From: DATFVA01 sp963811905
Lineage (GTDB): Bacteria; Bacteroidota; Ignavibacteria; Ignavibacteriales; Ignavibacteriaceae
Direction: 5' to 3'
Assembly: GCA_963811905.1 (NCBI GenBank)
Contig: CAWETK010000013.1
Coordinates: forward strand, 16,301 to 80,300
Length of the DNA stretch: 64,000 nucleotides
Positions within the stretch are counted from its first letter, which is position 1. Every line of letters begins with the position of its first letter. The position numbers were made by a program, and so were the translations under genes. The notes under the pieces were generated by a model that searched no databases, was not told the DNA's origin, and was given only the letters and a program-made list of their open reading frames with translations. This document shows positions 62,918-64,000 of this stretch, one piece after another.

Positions 62918-64000
62918 ATGATTAAAAATACAAGGGCTGCTTTATTCATTGTGTTATCACTTCTGTATTCACCAACTCTCTCCGCCCAGCAGATCGGTAC
63001 GGACGGATCGCCTCTCCGGTTCATCGACAGGACAGGAAAAAATCATTTTCAATCTGGAGGCGTCAATCACGGCAAACCTGGTAATTTTATAAGGATTGAC
63101 AGCATCACGTCGAGTTCAATCACAGTGACATCATACGGAAAACGATTATTCCAGTATAACAGCAATAATAAAATAAGTGAACAGATCATATCAGGAAATG
63201 CCGGAACAGGATGGGAGGATACCCAGAAACTTGATTATTATTATAATAGTCAGGATCAATTAAGCCTTGAAATCGATCTGGGTTGGAATATCAATCAATG
63301 GGACTCACTTAGCCGCATAGATTACATGTACGAAGATGGAAATATGGTACAGAAGAAGCTTCAGAACTATACGGGTTCGGAGTGGTTAAACTGGCTGAAT
63401 TATCAATACACCTACGGTCCTTCAGGCAGTCTTGAACAGGAACTGCAGCAGATCTGGATAGGCAGCGAATGGGATGATTTAAGTCTGTCTACAATGTATT
63501 ATTCCAGTCCTGCTAAGCTCGATTCTATCCTCAATCAAATACCGTCCGGAGCAGGATGGCAGAACGATAAAATGGTAGTTTACTATTATGCTGCAAATGC
63601 AACAGATGTAGATTCAATTATCGCAAAAATCTGGTCGGCTTCAAATTGGGTGAACCTTGTCAAGCAGAACATAATCAACAATGAGAATCATGATCAAATA
63701 GAGTTAATTGACCAGGACTGGTTAATAAATAACTGGATGAACTCGGTTAGATTCACTTTTACGTATAATGCTGAGCATTATGTAAAATCCATCTACGGAG
63801 AGATGTGGGACGGCAGCAGGTGGACAGCCTCGGATGTTGATATGCTTTTGACCAACCCTGATGGATTCACCGCAGGTTTTTGGGGATCCAATAAGGTGCA
63901 GGCATTTTATTCAAACGTTACGGGGTTAAGTGAAAACAACACCGCAGGCACAGGCGGCTTCAGATTATTCGGGAATTACCCCAATCCTTTTAATCCTTCA
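62918..64000 (+). CDS. T9SS-secreted protein, 3' truncated by window edge
   Basis: An open frame from ATG at 62918 runs without a stop to the last base, 361 codons. It starts with a signal peptide (MIKNTRAALFIVLSLLYS, then PTLSAQQ). The middle has repeated Trp/Tyr-rich strand pairs of ~40 residues (GWEDTQKLDYYYNSQDQL, EWLNWLNYQYTY, EWDDLSLSTMYYS, NWVNLVKQN, GSRWTASDVDMLLT). These look like tandem beta-repeats of the kind seen in secreted Bacteroidota proteins without assigned function. The last visible residues are LFGNYPNPFNPS, the beginning of a T9SS type A sorting domain. About 70 more residues are expected beyond the window. It starts about 260 bp from the IS element border. Confidence 0.85.
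   Translation, partial: MIKNTRAALFIVLSLLYSPTLSAQQIGTDGSPLRFIDRTGKNHFQSGGVNHGKPGNFIRIDSITSSSITVTSYGKRLFQYNSNNKISEQIISGNAGTGWEDTQKLDYYYNSQDQLSLEIDLGWNINQWDSLSRIDYMYEDGNMVQKKLQNYTGSEWLNWLNYQYTYGPSGSLEQELQQIWIGSEWDDLSLSTMYYSSPAKLDSILNQIPSGAGWQNDKMVVYYYAANATDVDSIIAKIWSASNWVNLVKQNIINNENHDQIELIDQDWLINNWMNSVRFTFTYNAEHYVKSIYGEMWDGSRWTASDVDMLLTNPDGFTAGFWGSNKVQAFYSNVTGLSENNTAGTGGFRLFGNYPNPFNPS

Noticed and set aside
1..64000. tRNA or rRNA genes
   Set aside because: No rRNA-like conserved blocks or tRNA arms were noticed by eye; a covariance-model scan would be needed to exclude them fully.

Overview
The window reads as a chromosomal segment of a member of the Ignavibacteria (Ignavibacteriota, the Bacteroidota/Chlorobi side of the tree). 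Evidence: six secreted proteins end in a type IX secretion (T9SS) C-terminal sorting domain, most with the NYPNPFNP signature common in that lineage. There is also a PorV/PorQ-family protein, a Bacteroidota-style TonB receptor with an N-terminal carboxypeptidase-regulatory-like domain, and weak Shine-Dalgarno sequences before many starts. The placement is inference; no rRNA is present.

Layout. 1-4.9 kb: two T9SS beta-propeller proteins (the first truncated by the window edge), a DinB-like protein and an ECF sigma/anti-sigma pair. 5.3-7.0 kb: a lone KaiC-like double ATPase on the minus strand, then almost 1 kb without a gene. 8-10.7 kb: a PaiB-like flavin protein, then a Crp/Fnr regulator, a small ABM-like protein and an NmrA-like reductase. 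10.95-13.3 kb: a GH92 alpha-mannosidase lipoprotein broken by one frameshift. 13.5-14.2 kb: an unrecognised helical protein.

14.8-46.9 kb is one large glycan-utilisation locus, all on the plus strand. In order: LacI-type regulator with a perfect operator palindrome upstream, GH94 phosphorylase, CBM9-like T9SS protein, TonB receptor, 1085-residue FN3/T9SS protein, PorV-like protein, double-parvulin foldase, T9SS-anchored GH144-like protein, second GH144-like protein, remnant of an anaerobic sulfatase-maturing enzyme, GH3, GH43-like, a 1051-residue six-hairpin protein, esterase, GH2, and a sugar ABC importer (binding lipoprotein plus two permeases, no ATPase). Targeting signals suggest a flow: cutting at the surface (GH144-like with sorting domain), TonB uptake, trimming in the periplasm (second GH144-like, GH3, GH43-like, esterase), ABC import, then phosphorolysis by GH94 and GH2 in the cytoplasm. 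GH144 next to GH3 suggests beta-1,2-glucan or a related beta-glucan, but the substrate is not proven. No SusD is visible.

47-50.4 kb: a minus-strand signalling operon (histidine kinase, Rcp1-type response regulator, REC-PAS-PAS-HisKA_2 kinase). 50.8-51.8 kb: an O-methyltransferase. 52-57 kb: a Spy-like protein and a complete MacA/MacB/TolC-type efflux operon. 57.3-60.9 kb: M48 lipoprotein, small secreted protein, DUF6064-type membrane protein, YceI protein and a b561-like membrane protein. 61.3-62.65 kb: an intact IS110-family element with IS1111-like architecture. From 62918 another T9SS protein runs off the right edge.

The intergenic DNA is unusually structured. Two copies of a ~155-bp dispersed element share end palindromes, an 11-bp-period array and a conserved core. 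Two nested palindromes exceed 100 bp, one of them touching the IS110 element. Several gaps carry micro-tandem arrays with unit lengths of 6 to 11 bp.
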